From: CAXXOK01 sp963675925 | GTDB lineage: Bacteria > Bacillota > Clostridia > Christensenellales > Aristaeellaceae | Reading direction: 5' to 3' | DNA: 64,000 nt | Assembly: GCA_963675925.2 (NCBI GenBank) | Contig: CAXXIB010000002.1 | Coordinates: 1 to 64,000 of the forward strand | Shown here: positions 34,955 to 43,033 of the stretch, piece by piece | Position numbering within the stretch: the stretch's first letter is position 1 | How the letters are laid out: each line of letters opens with the position of its first letter | Program-made: the position numbers and the translations under genes | Notes under the pieces: generated by a model | Database searches by the model: none | What the model was told of the DNA's origin: nothing | What the model saw: the letters and a program-made list of their open reading frames with translations, nothing else

Positions 34955-35823
34955 AAAAACTTCTGATTTTAAGCGGCAAGGGCGGCACGGGGAAAACCAC
35001 AGCCGCTGCCGCGTTTATCCGCTTTGCCGACGCCCGCGCCTACGCCGACTGCGATGTGGACGCCCCCAACCTGCACCTTGTCACCGGGCAGACAGGCAAG
35101 CCGGAGACAAGCGACTATTACGGCTCGCAGAAAGCCTCTATTGACCCGCAAGCTTGCATCGGCTGCGGCCTGTGCGCCACATCCTGCCGGTTTGATGCCA
35201 TACACAAGGAAGGCACTGTCTATGCCGTGAACGAATACAGCTGCGAAGGCTGCGGCGTATGCGCCTATGTATGCCCAAGCGATGCCGCCAAACTGCAAGA
35301 CGATATCGCCGGACAGCTGACCCTCTACCCCGGTGAGCACGTTTTTGCCACGGCGGAGCTGAAGATGGGGCGCGGTAACTCCGGCAAGCTGGTGTCCGCG
35401 GTCAAATCCACATTATACAGTCACGCGCCGACAACCGACCTGGCCGTGATTGACGGGTCGCCCGGCATCGGATGCCCGGTGATTGCATCCATGAGCGGTG
35501 TCGATCTGGCACTGATCGTGACCGAGCCCTCGGTATCGGGCCTCAGCGATCTGCAGCGCATTTTGCAAACCGCCGCCGTGTTTGAGACCCAGACCGCCGT
35601 TTGCGTCAACAAGGCAGACCAAAGCCCGGAGCATACGGAGGCTATCCGCACGTATTGCAAGCAAAACGGTATTGCGTTTCTGGGGACCATCCCCTATGAT
35701 CCCCAGGCTGCCATCGCCATCAACGCGGGAATGACGCTTGCTGATTTCGACTGCCCCGCCTCTCGCGCGCTGCGCAGTGTATATGAACAAACCATCAAAT
35801 TACTGGAAGGGGTGACCGTATGA
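34951..35823 (+). CDS. MinD-superfamily P-loop ATPase with inserted ferredoxin domain (copy 2)
   Basis: A 290-residue paralogue of the preceding protein: Walker A 'LSGKGGTGKTTAAAAF', ferredoxin insert 'CIGCGLCATSC' and 'CEGCGVCAYVC', then 'AVIDGSPGIGCPVIASMSG' and 'TEPSVSGLSDLQRIL'. Adjacent pairs of these ATPases recur in anaerobes, and they may act as a heterodimer. AGGAGG precedes the ATG at 34951, which overlaps the previous stop. Function in Fe-S or metal-cofactor assembly is inferred from the family and the neighbouring Mrp and NifX-like genes. Confidence 0.92.
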   Translation: MKKLLILSGKGGTGKTTAAAAFIRFADARAYADCDVDAPNLHLVTGQTGKPETSDYYGSQKASIDPQACIGCGLCATSCRFDAIHKEGTVYAVNEYSCEGCGVCAYVCPSDAAKLQDDIAGQLTLYPGEHVFATAELKMGRGNSGKLVSAVKSTLYSHAPTTDLAVIDGSPGIGCPVIASMSGVDLALIVTEPSVSGLSDLQRILQTAAVFETQTAVCVNKADQSPEHTEAIRTYCKQNGIAFLGTIPYDPQAAIAINAGMTLADFDCPASRALRSVYEQTIKLLEGVTV

Positions 35824-36611
35824 TCGTCAAAGCGCTGATGGAAGATACCTGTCCGAGCAATGCGTTCATTTCCGAGCACGGACTGAGCCTGTACATCGAA
35901 ACAGGCGGACATAAAATTCTGTTTGACACGGGCCAGTCATCCGGGTTTGCAACAAACGCCAAGGCGATGGGTGTGGATCTGTCCCAGGTGGATTTCGCCG
36001 TGCTCTCCCACGCGCATTACGACCACAGCGGCGGCATAAAAACCTTTCTGTCGCTCAACAGCCACGCCCCGGTCTATGTCAGCCCGCACAGTTTTGACGA
36101 TGTCCGTCATGGCCCGGAGAGATACATCGGGCCGGATAAAAAACTCAAAAATCACCCCAGGCTAAAGCCCGTACACGCCATAACCCAGCTGGCTGACGGG
36201 ATCACCGTGCATCCATCGGAGGGAAAAATGCCCGTGCTGCCCGTTCGTTCCTTTGGCCTGACTGTGCAGCGAGGCGGGACTATCCAGCCCGATGATTTCC
36301 GCCACGAACAGTATTTAGAAATCATAGAAGACGGCAGGCGTATCCTTATCAGCGGCTGCTCGCACAAAGGGATTCAAAATATCGTGCACTGGTTTACCCC
36401 CGATGTGCTGGTAGGCGGCCTGCATTTGCACAATCTCGATCCCGCGACCGAAGCACGCAAAGAGCTGGATGCCATCGCGCAGGCGCTGCTAGACACAGGC
36501 GCTACCTATTACACCTGCCACTGCACGGGCGTGCCGCAGTACGAAGCCCTGAAACGCATCATGCAGGACAAGCTTTTTTACATCTCCGCCGGACAGGAAA
36601 TTACGGTATAA
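35820..36611 (+). CDS. MBL-fold metallo-hydrolase (COG1237 type)
   Basis: A 263-residue metallo-beta-lactamase-fold protein. The metal motif 'SHAHYDHSGG' is at ~63-72, with later 'SGCSHKGIQNIV' and 'HCTGVPQYEAL' as in the COG1237 group (annotated as dihydropterin-ribofuranosylaminobenzene phosphate synthase-like in databases). Members of this group commonly accompany the COG1149 ATPases. ATGA overlap with the upstream gene. The actual substrate is unknown. Confidence 0.9.
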   Translation: MIVKALMEDTCPSNAFISEHGLSLYIETGGHKILFDTGQSSGFATNAKAMGVDLSQVDFAVLSHAHYDHSGGIKTFLSLNSHAPVYVSPHSFDDVRHGPERYIGPDKKLKNHPRLKPVHAITQLADGITVHPSEGKMPVLPVRSFGLTVQRGGTIQPDDFRHEQYLEIIEDGRRILISGCSHKGIQNIVHWFTPDVLVGGLHLHNLDPATEARKELDAIAQALLDTGATYYTCHCTGVPQYEALKRIMQDKLFYISAGQEITV

Positions 36612-36666
36612 CCCTTGAAGAATGAAAGGGTAAGACTTTGTTATTCCATCAACAGGAGGAACCTAT

Positions 36667-37488
36667 ATGAGTGAGAACTGTAACCACAACTGCGAAAGCT
36701 GCAGCACGGACTGCAACGAACGGACCCAGCAGAGCATGCTGGTCAAACCCCATGATATGAGCCACATCAAAAAGGTGTTCGGCGTAGTCAGTGGCAAGGG
36801 GGGCGTTGGCAAAAGCATGATTACCTCGCTTCTGGCCGTACAGGCGCGCAGAAAAGGCCTGAAAACCGCCATTCTGGATGCCGATATCACCGGCCCGTCC
36901 ATCCCCCGTGCGTTCGGCCTGCACGCACGCGCCGAAGGCACCAACGAGGGTTTCTACCCTGTACGCACCGAAACCGGCATTGATGTCATGTCCCTGAACC
37001 TGCTGACCGAAAACGAGACCGACCCTGTCGTCTGGCGCGGGCCGATTATCGCAAACAGCGTCAAGCAGTTCTGGTCGGATGTCATCTGGGGTGATGTGGA
37101 TTGCATGTTTATCGATATGCCGCCGGGCACCGGCGATGTCCCCCTGACCGTGTTCCAGTCCATTCCCGTGGACGGCATCGTGATCGTGACCTCGCCGCAG
37201 GAACTGGTCGGGATGATCGTGGAAAAGGCGGTCAACATGGCCGCACTGATGCATATTCCCGTGCTGGGTCTGGTAGAAAATATGAGCTATGCCACCTGCC
37301 CGGACTGCGATAAGAAAATTCATGTGTTTGGCGAAAGCCATGTGGACGCGATTGCCAAAAAACACGGGATTGATACCATTGCACAGCTGCCGATCGCCCC
37401 GGCGCTGGCTAGCGCGTGCGATAATGGCACCATTGAGCAGTTTGAGGGTGACTGGCTTGATGACCTTCTACAAACACTTCTCAAATAA
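36667..37488 (+). CDS. Mrp/NBP35 (ApbC)-family Fe-S cluster carrier ATPase
   Basis: A 273-residue Mrp-type protein with an N-terminal Cys-rich leader ('CNHNCESCSTDC'), deviant Walker A 'VSGKGGVGKSMITSLLA', 'ILDADITGPSIPRAFG', 'DMPPGTGDVPLTVFQ' and the C-terminal CxxC 'MSYATCPDCDKKI' that bridges the subunits through a [4Fe-4S] cluster. Delivers Fe-S clusters to apo-proteins in the cytoplasm. CAGGAGGA precedes the ATG. It follows the MBL gene by 55 bases. Confidence 0.94.
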   Translation: MSENCNHNCESCSTDCNERTQQSMLVKPHDMSHIKKVFGVVSGKGGVGKSMITSLLAVQARRKGLKTAILDADITGPSIPRAFGLHARAEGTNEGFYPVRTETGIDVMSLNLLTENETDPVVWRGPIIANSVKQFWSDVIWGDVDCMFIDMPPGTGDVPLTVFQSIPVDGIVIVTSPQELVGMIVEKAVNMAALMHIPVLGLVENMSYATCPDCDKKIHVFGESHVDAIAKKHGIDTIAQLPIAPALASACDNGTIEQFEGDWLDDLLQTLLK

Positions 37489-37501
37489 AGGAGATAGAAA
37501 C

Positions 37502-37870
37502 ATGAAATTAGCAGCAGCTTGCACCGGAACCCAGATGTGCCCGCACTTTGGGCATTGCGAAAACTTTATGCTCTTTGAAACCGAAAACGGTGCGATCGTC
37601 TCCCAGCAAAGCATTCCCAATCCCGGTCACAAGCCGGGCTTCCTGCCCAACTTCCTGGCCGACCAGGGCGTGACCGTGATGATCGCGGGCGGCATCGGCG
37701 GCGGCGCGATTGAAATCTTTGGCGAACGCGGCGTGACCGTTGTCACCGGCGCGCAGGGCGATGCCAAAGCCGCAGCGCAGGCCTACCTGGACGGAACCCT
37801 GGTCTCTACCGGCACGCAGTGCCAAGAGCACGCACATCATGACAGCTGCGGCGGTCACAGTCACAGCTGA
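37502..37870 (+). CDS. Second NifB/NifX-family protein with His-rich tail
   Basis: A 122-residue NifX-type domain ('MKLAAACTGTQMCPHFGHCENFMLFETENG', 'FLADQGVTVMIAGGIGGGAIEIFGERGVTVVTG') with a metal-binding C-terminus 'HAHHDSCGGHSHS'. Start 37502 is set by GGAGA upstream; it lies 13 bases after the mrp stop. It resembles archaeal and clostridial NifX-like proteins next to Mrp. It differs enough from the 33771 copy to suggest two distinct cluster carriers in one operon. Confidence 0.9.
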   Translation: MKLAAACTGTQMCPHFGHCENFMLFETENGAIVSQQSIPNPGHKPGFLPNFLADQGVTVMIAGGIGGGAIEIFGERGVTVVTGAQGDAKAAAQAYLDGTLVSTGTQCQEHAHHDSCGGHSHS

Positions 37871-37936
37871 GTCTCGCAGTATCATCCGTTATCCCGGTTT
37901 CCTTTCCCCCAAGACCCGTTCATGGAGGTGAACGTA

Positions 37937-38608
37937 TTGAGAGAGTTTGTATGCTCCGTCTGTGGTTTTGTCTACGATGAAGCCAAGGGCATTCCAGAGT
38001 CCGGCATCGCCCCCGGCACACGCTGGGAAGAACTTCCTGATGACTGGGTTTGCCCGCTGTGCGGCGCAACCAAGGCCGAATTCTCAGAGCGTAGTGCACA
38101 GGATGAAGCGCCTGCGTCTGTCGCACCCGCAGCGGAAACGCCCGACGATATGCAGGAGCTAAACGCCCTGCAGCTGAGCGCTCTGTGCTCTAACCTCGCC
38201 CGTGGCTGCGAAAAGCAGTACAAGGCAGAAGAAGCAGCGGCATTCCAAACACTTTCTGCATACTTCAAATCCGCCGCTGCGCCGGAAGCGGATGCCAGCA
38301 CAGGCAAGCTCCTTGAACTGATCTTAAGCGACCTGAGCACCGGCCTCCCCGCGGCGAAAGCCCAGGCCTCACAGGCAAACGACCGGGGCGCACTGCGCGC
38401 GCTGGTGTGGAACGAGAAGGTAACCAAAATCCTTAAATCCCTGCTGACGCGCTATGAGCGCGAAGGGGATGCCATGCTTGCAAACTCAGGCGTATACGTA
38501 TGCACCATCTGCGGCTTCGTGTTCATCGGCGATGCTCCGCCCGCGCTGTGCCCAGTGTGCAAAGCACCCGACTGGAAGTTTGAAAAAGCAGAAGGGAGGG
38601 CATCGTAA
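37937..38608 (+). CDS. Double rubredoxin-type protein with helical middle domain
   Basis: A 223-residue protein with TTG start at 37937 (GGAGGTGA upstream; the ATG at 37922 lies inside that ribosome site). An N-terminal rubredoxin ('FVCSVCGFVYDEAKG', 'WVCPLCGATKAEF') binds one Fe by four Cys. A ~110-residue alpha-helical, Ala-rich region follows. The C-terminus has a second zinc-ribbon or rubredoxin-like knot ('YVCTICGFVFIGDAPPALCPVCKAP'). No complete ferritin-type Glu/His diiron set is evident in the middle. Probably an electron carrier feeding the next gene's rubrerythrin for peroxide removal. The stop overlaps the next ATG by one base. Confidence 0.82.
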   Translation: MREFVCSVCGFVYDEAKGIPESGIAPGTRWEELPDDWVCPLCGATKAEFSERSAQDEAPASVAPAAETPDDMQELNALQLSALCSNLARGCEKQYKAEEAAAFQTLSAYFKSAAAPEADASTGKLLELILSDLSTGLPAAKAQASQANDRGALRALVWNEKVTKILKSLLTRYEREGDAMLANSGVYVCTICGFVFIGDAPPALCPVCKAPDWKFEKAEGRAS

Positions 38609-39762
38609 TGACGGGCAAATATGCGGTAAGAACCATTCGCCTGTGTACCAAGGATTGTCTGTGCCTTTATGTATGCCCCACCGGCGCGACCGATACCGAG
38701 AATTCGGTTATCGATATCAGTACATGCATCGGCTGTGGCGACTGCGCAGCCGCCTGCCCCTCCGGTGCGATCTCGATGGTTCCCTTTGCCTATCCACCCC
38801 AGCAGAAACACAGGGAAACGGTGCAGGCTGCACTTCAATCGCTGATGCGGTCCAAAGCCCAGCAGGAAGCAGTCGCCGCGTCCCTGCCCGGCGCGTTAGC
38901 CTCCGCTGTGGAGATATCCAACCACATCATGGCCGAAGATTTGATCCGCGAAGCCGGGTACATGTTACCTCAGAGCGCCGCGGTACGCACACTGCTTGAA
39001 AATTTACTGCAAGACCATACGCAAAGCGGCTTCCCGCGCGATGCCGTAGAGCTCCTTTTGCAAAAGCTGACAGTCAATGAAGGAACGGAGGAAACTAAGA
39101 TGGAACAATGGAAATGCACCGTTTGCGGCTATGTTCACGAAGGCCCGATGCCCGCTGATTTCACCTGCCCCAAATGCAAAGCTCCCGCCAGTGCGTTTAC
39201 AAAGATCAGCGAGGAAGCCGCTGCCAAAAGCCCCTATGCCGGCACCAAAACAGAGCAGAACCTGCAAGCAGCATTCGCCGGTGAAAGCCAAGCACGCAAC
39301 AAATACACCTATTTTGCACAGGTCGCTGCCAAGGAAGGCTACGAGCAGCTTTCCGAAATCTTTTTAAAGACCGCGCAAAATGAGATGGAACACGCCCGTA
39401 TTTGGTTTAACGAGCTTGGCCACCTGGGCAAGACTGCCGCAAACCTGCTGGCCGCCGCCGAAGGCGAGAACTACGAATGGACCGATATGTACCAGGGCTT
39501 TGCTAACGATGCCGAGGCTGAAGGTTTCCCGGCACTGGCTGCCCGCTTCCGCCGCGTAGCCGAGGTGGAAAAATCTCACGAAGCCCGCTACCGCGCATTG
39601 CTCAACAACGTGGAAATGCAGCAGGTGTTTGAAAAAGGCGAGGAGACCATGTGGGAATGCCGCGTTTGCGGTCACCTGGTGATCGGCAAGAAAGCCCCCG
39701 GCGCGTGTGCCATCTGTGGTGCCAGCCAGAGCTACTTTGAAGTCCGCAAGGAAAATTATTAG
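38608..39762 (+). CDS. Ferredoxin - rubredoxin - rubrerythrin - rubredoxin fusion
   Basis: A 384-residue reading frame. Residues ~10-60 are ferredoxin-like ('CTKDCLCLYVCP', 'CIGCGDCAAACPSGAI'). A helical linker runs to ~160. From 'MEQWKCTVCGYVHEGPMPADFTCPKCKAP' come a rubredoxin knot, then a rubrerythrin diiron four-helix domain ('FAGESQARNKYTYFAQVA', 'NEMEHARIWFNELGHL', 'RFRRVAEVEKSHEARYRALL') and a last rubredoxin ('WECRVCGHLVIGKKAPGACAICG'). Rubrerythrins reduce H2O2 in anaerobes. An internal ATG at 39100 has its own strong GGAGG site. This may be two genes fused by a lost stop (natural or by sequence error), or one frame making two products. Last gene before a strong terminator. Confidence 0.85.
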   Translation: MTGKYAVRTIRLCTKDCLCLYVCPTGATDTENSVIDISTCIGCGDCAAACPSGAISMVPFAYPPQQKHRETVQAALQSLMRSKAQQEAVAASLPGALASAVEISNHIMAEDLIREAGYMLPQSAAVRTLLENLLQDHTQSGFPRDAVELLLQKLTVNEGTEETKMEQWKCTVCGYVHEGPMPADFTCPKCKAPASAFTKISEEAAAKSPYAGTKTEQNLQAAFAGESQARNKYTYFAQVAAKEGYEQLSEIFLKTAQNEMEHARIWFNELGHLGKTAANLLAAAEGENYEWTDMYQGFANDAEAEGFPALAARFRRVAEVEKSHEARYRALLNNVEMQQVFEKGEETMWECRVCGHLVIGKKAPGACAICGASQSYFEVRKENY

Positions 39763-39783
39763 TCTATCGAACCGCGCATATAG

Positions 39784-39815
39784 AAAAAAGCCGTCCCGGT
39801 CGGGACGGCTTTTTT
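39784..39815. terminator. Bidirectional intrinsic terminator
   Basis: AAAAAAGCCGTCCC / GGGACGGCTTTTTT stem, 4-base loop, with A and T runs for both strands, between the Fe-S operon and the convergent TRAP operon. Confidence 0.93.
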
Positions 39816-39835
39816 GCAGCTGTGATACAGAAACC

Positions 39836-41119
39836 TTAGAATCCCAGCAGTCCGGGCAGCCAAGTGGTAAACGGTTCCCACAAACTGATGAGGATGAGCA
39901 CCAGCACATTGCATACGATGAACGGCGATGCTGCGCGGAAGATATCCATCACCGGCATACGGTTAATCTTGTTGCAGGCGTTCAGACACATGCCAACCGG
40001 CGGTGTCACCAGCCCGATGGCCATCCCAGCAATCACCATCGCGCCAAATTGCAGCACCGATACGCCGTAGCTTTGCATCACCGGCAGCAGAATGGGCGTG
40101 AGCAGCAATATCCCCGGGCTAACATCGATAAAAGCACCGATAATTAAAATGAGAGCATCGAACACCAGCATGACAGCCCATTTGGGCATATCCAGGTTGA
40201 AGAAAAATGTTTGAATCATCTGGGGCACTTTTTGTATGGTGATGATATAGGTAAACACATACGAAAACCCGATAATCAGCATCACGGCGGAAGACGCGAT
40301 CAGCGTCTTTTTCAGCGCTTGCCATACAAACTTCCATGTGAGTTTTCGGTAGACCAGAAAGCCGACAGCCAGCGCATAGAACACCGCAACACCCGCGCTT
40401 TCCGATGCCGTAGCCACGCCAAAGGAAATGGTCAGTACGATGGCGACCGGCATAAGCAGTGCCGGAATACCAAACAGCATATCCCGCCAAAACTCTTTCC
40501 ATACAAAGGGCGTTTTTTTAGGGTGCCAGCCGTGGCGCACGCTCATGGTGTAAATCAGCACCAGCTGTGTAATGCCGATCATCAGTCCGGGAATGGCCCC
40601 TGCCAGGAATAAACCGCCAACAGAGCCGCTGGAGATCATCGCAAATACGATCATCGGCGTGGAGGGCGGAATGATCATCCCCATGGTCGAGGTCGCTACC
40701 GTAAGCCCGGCTGCGATGCCGGAAGGATACCCTTCTTTTTCCATGGCCGGGATCTCAATGGAGCCAAGGGCCGAGGTATCGGCTACCGAGGAGCCGGAAA
40801 TACCGCCAAACAGCATGGAGGCCATCACGTTGACCTCCCCCATGCCTCCGTTAACAGGCCGTAAGATCTGGCGGCAGAAACGAACGATCCAATGGGTAAT
40901 TCCCCCGCCGTTCATCAGTTCGCCTGCCAGTATAAACAGCGGCAACGCGATCATCAGCTCGCTGAACACCCCGCCCCATACCTTTTGCGGCAGGATGATC
41001 AACATATTCGGCATTTCCGCCAGCATGAAGGAGATACTGGATGCGCCGATGGAAAACGCCAGGGGAACGCCCACAAGCGCAAACACAAGCAGGCCGCCGA
41101 GTAAATACAGCATTACCAT
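39836..41119 (-). CDS. TRAP transporter large permease (DctM type)
   Basis: A 427-residue, ~12-span membrane protein of the DctM family: 'FALVGVPLAFSIGASSISFML', 'NGGGITHWIVRFCRQILRPVNGGMGEVNVMASMLFGGISGSSVADTSALGSIEIPAM' and 'GLVTPPVGMCLNACNKI' are conserved family blocks. It uses a sodium or proton gradient to import the ligand brought by the DctP protein, probably a carboxylate. Start abuts the stop of the small permease; third gene of the operon. Confidence 0.95.
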   Translation of the reverse strand: MVMLYLLGGLLVFALVGVPLAFSIGASSISFMLAEMPNMLIILPQKVWGGVFSELMIALPLFILAGELMNGGGITHWIVRFCRQILRPVNGGMGEVNVMASMLFGGISGSSVADTSALGSIEIPAMEKEGYPSGIAAGLTVATSTMGMIIPPSTPMIVFAMISSGSVGGLFLAGAIPGLMIGITQLVLIYTMSVRHGWHPKKTPFVWKEFWRDMLFGIPALLMPVAIVLTISFGVATASESAGVAVFYALAVGFLVYRKLTWKFVWQALKKTLIASSAVMLIIGFSYVFTYIITIQKVPQMIQTFFFNLDMPKWAVMLVFDALILIIGAFIDVSPGILLLTPILLPVMQSYGVSVLQFGAMVIAGMAIGLVTPPVGMCLNACNKINRMPVMDIFRAASPFIVCNVLVLILISLWEPFTTWLPGLLGF

Positions 41120-41641
41120 TTACGCTTTGCCCCCCTTCTCTTTGGTCAGCGGTATATTCTTGCGGCCGAATGTTTCGACCGGAGCGGTGATAAACCCGAT
41201 AATTTTAATCACGATACAAAATGCACAGATCACCCCTGCAACCGGCATGATGCCATACAGGAATTTCATGGGTATCCCCAGCCCGGGGCTGAGTGCCTTG
41301 CCAGTTTTCTGTGTATAGAGTATTGCGTACCAAACCAAAAACAGATCAACGGCCAGCACGATCAAATAATTAAACACGGCGACCCATCGCTTCACAGCCG
41401 GTTTGATGCTGTCAAACAAAATGTCGATTACAACGTGCTCGTCTTTCAGTACATTGATGCCCATACCCCAAAAGGTTGTAAAGGCAAACAGCAGAATATT
41501 GAACTCCGAAACTTCCTTCCAGCTTAACCCGAAAAAATACCGCATGATAACCGAAAACATGACACTGATCGCCAAAATGCCCATGGCAACCATGCCAATA
41601 CCCATATAAATGTCAAATACGATTTTTGACAGCCTTTTCAT
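41120..41641 (-). CDS. TRAP transporter small permease (DctQ type)
   Basis: A 173-residue four-span membrane protein with the DctQ pattern 'FSVIMRYFFGLSWKEVSEFNILLFAFTTFWGMGINVLKDEHVVIDILFD'. It pairs with the adjacent large permease. It is separated from the binding-protein gene by a stable hairpin. Confidence 0.93.
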   Translation of the reverse strand: MKRLSKIVFDIYMGIGMVAMGILAISVMFSVIMRYFFGLSWKEVSEFNILLFAFTTFWGMGINVLKDEHVVIDILFDSIKPAVKRWVAVFNYLIVLAVDLFLVWYAILYTQKTGKALSPGLGIPMKFLYGIMPVAGVICAFCIVIKIIGFITAPVETFGRKNIPLTKEKGGKA

Positions 41642-41682
41642 ATGCTATCCCTGCCTTTTCTATAAAAGGTAGCTGATATAAG

Positions 41683-41710
41683 CAAAGCGGGAGAACGCTC
41701 TCCCGCTTTG
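41683..41710 (-). terminator. Hairpin between TRAP binding-protein and permease genes
   Basis: Perfect 12-bp stem CAAAGCGGGAGA/TCTCCCGCTTTG with a 4-base loop, just after the binding-protein stop. Such hairpins partly stop or stabilise transcripts so that the binding protein is made in excess of the permeases. Confidence 0.65.
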
Positions 41711-41725
41711 CCACAAGTCGGTTGT

Positions 41726-42766
41726 TTATTCGCCGCGTACACCGGCAACGATTGCAAACATCGTGTCGATTTGCTCCTGCGTGCAGATTCCCGCTTCAAC
41801 CATCTGCTGGTACACAGGCTGAGCAGCTTCCACGAACAGGGCAAGCTCATCAGCTGTCGGCACATACACTTCACTGCCTTCATAGTCGATCACAACCTGT
41901 TTGGCTGCACCCTGCAGTTCATCAACCAGCTGATCGTTGTAGTCGCCCATCGCGGTCGCGGCGGTCTGCACGATAACCTGGAATTCTTCAGGCAGGGCGT
42001 TCCACCAATCCAGATTCACGATGAACGGATCGGGATGGAACTGATAGTTGACTTCAGAGAAGTACTTCTGCACTTCATAGAACGCCATGGCAACGATATT
42101 CACCCAGGGATTTTCCTGACCATCGGCAACGCCTGTATTCAGGGACATGTACAGATCGCCATAGGGAATGCTTACGGTGTTAGCGCCCATCGCTTTGAAG
42201 GTATAATCGATGGTATCCATACCCGGGGCAATGCGCATTTTCAGGCCGACCATATCCGCCGGGGTTTTGATTGTGCGTACGTTGTTAGAGAACTGACGGA
42301 ACCCGCCGGCATCGCAAACGTCGAGGATGACGCCGTTGACTTTCGCGCCAGCCGATGCGCAGATTTCCTTGGCCAGGTCGCTGTCCAGCAGCGCAGACAC
42401 TTCCGCGCGGTTGTTTGCGATGAACGGTGCGGTGAAGGTAATCAGCTCAGGCATTAAGGCAAAGTGCCCGCCGCGCATGGCTTCCACCGTGCCCACGAGA
42501 ATCTGCTCGGGCAGTGCGTCATCATTACCCAGGCCGCTGTTGGCATAGATTTCAACGGTAATATGCCCATGGGTTGCCGCTTCGACTTCCTCTTTGAATT
42601 GGAGCAGCGACAGATGGCGGACATTGGATTCCGGCTGTGCGTGCCCGATTTTCATCACATAGTTGTCCATGTCCGCAAAGGGATCCGCTTCTTCTGCAAA
42701 CGCTGCGCTTAACCCAAGCACCATCACAAACGCTAACAGAACTGCCAGTAATTGTTTCATCTTCAT
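41726..42766 (-). CDS. TRAP transporter solute-binding protein (DctP type)
   Basis: A 346-residue periplasmic-type binding protein. A signal peptide 'MKMKQLLAVLLAFVMVLGLSAAFA' is followed by the DctP fold ('VMKIGHAQPESNVRHLSLLQFKEEVEAATHGHITVEIYANSGLGNDDALPEQILVGTVEAM'). The Arg of 'VGLKMRIAPGMDT' is the usual carboxylate-binding residue. Start 42766 follows GGGAGG; the upstream open frame is not needed. No lipobox Cys is seen. First gene of the TRAP operon, divergent from a GntR regulator. Substrate probably an organic acid. Confidence 0.93.
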   Translation of the reverse strand: MKMKQLLAVLLAFVMVLGLSAAFAEEADPFADMDNYVMKIGHAQPESNVRHLSLLQFKEEVEAATHGHITVEIYANSGLGNDDALPEQILVGTVEAMRGGHFALMPELITFTAPFIANNRAEVSALLDSDLAKEICASAGAKVNGVILDVCDAGGFRQFSNNVRTIKTPADMVGLKMRIAPGMDTIDYTFKAMGANTVSIPYGDLYMSLNTGVADGQENPWVNIVAMAFYEVQKYFSEVNYQFHPDPFIVNLDWWNALPEEFQVIVQTAATAMGDYNDQLVDELQGAAKQVVIDYEGSEVYVPTADELALFVEAAQPVYQQMVEAGICTQEQIDTMFAIVAGVRGE

Positions 42767-42850
42767 TTCAAAGAAACCTCCCGATTTTTTATTTTGGTTT
42801 GGCTCGGCAGCCAGCCGTAGAGATCCGGCCTGCCCCAAACATGTATCCAC

Positions 42851-42880
42851 ACTATATCATATTCGTATACATGTTTGCAA
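42851..42880 (-). promoter_or_regulatory. Possible TRAP operon promoter overlapping GTATAC operator-like sites
   Basis: Minus strand TTGCAA (42880-42875), 18-base spacer, TATAGT (42856-42851). A CGTATACATG element lies in the spacer and an ACATGTATCC element just downstream, similar to the palindrome at 42940. Confidence 0.5.
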
Positions 42881-42939
42881 TACCAAATCCCTATATATCG
42901 CAATCTTTATACATATAAGCATTCTTGTTCCATATTCAC

Positions 42940-42951
42940 CTTGTATACAAG
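42940..42951. promoter_or_regulatory. Palindromic candidate GntR operator
   Basis: CTTGTATACAAG is a perfect 12-bp palindrome midway between the divergent TRAP and GntR genes. Half-site relatives (GTATACA) occur at ~42839 and ~42866. FCD-type GntR regulators bind short palindromes of this kind. Confidence 0.6.
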
Positions 42952-42975
42952 ATATCGATTTATTGCAATTATTCC

Positions 42976-43004
42976 TTGACTTTCAAGGCTTTCAGCCCTA
43001 TGAT
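42976..43004 (+). promoter_or_regulatory. Promoter of the GntR gene
   Basis: TTGACT (42976-42981), 17-base spacer, TATGAT (42999-43004), ~30 bases before the ATG. Confidence 0.7.
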
Positions 43005-43033
43005 AGACATATCCTATATCAAAGGGGACCGAC

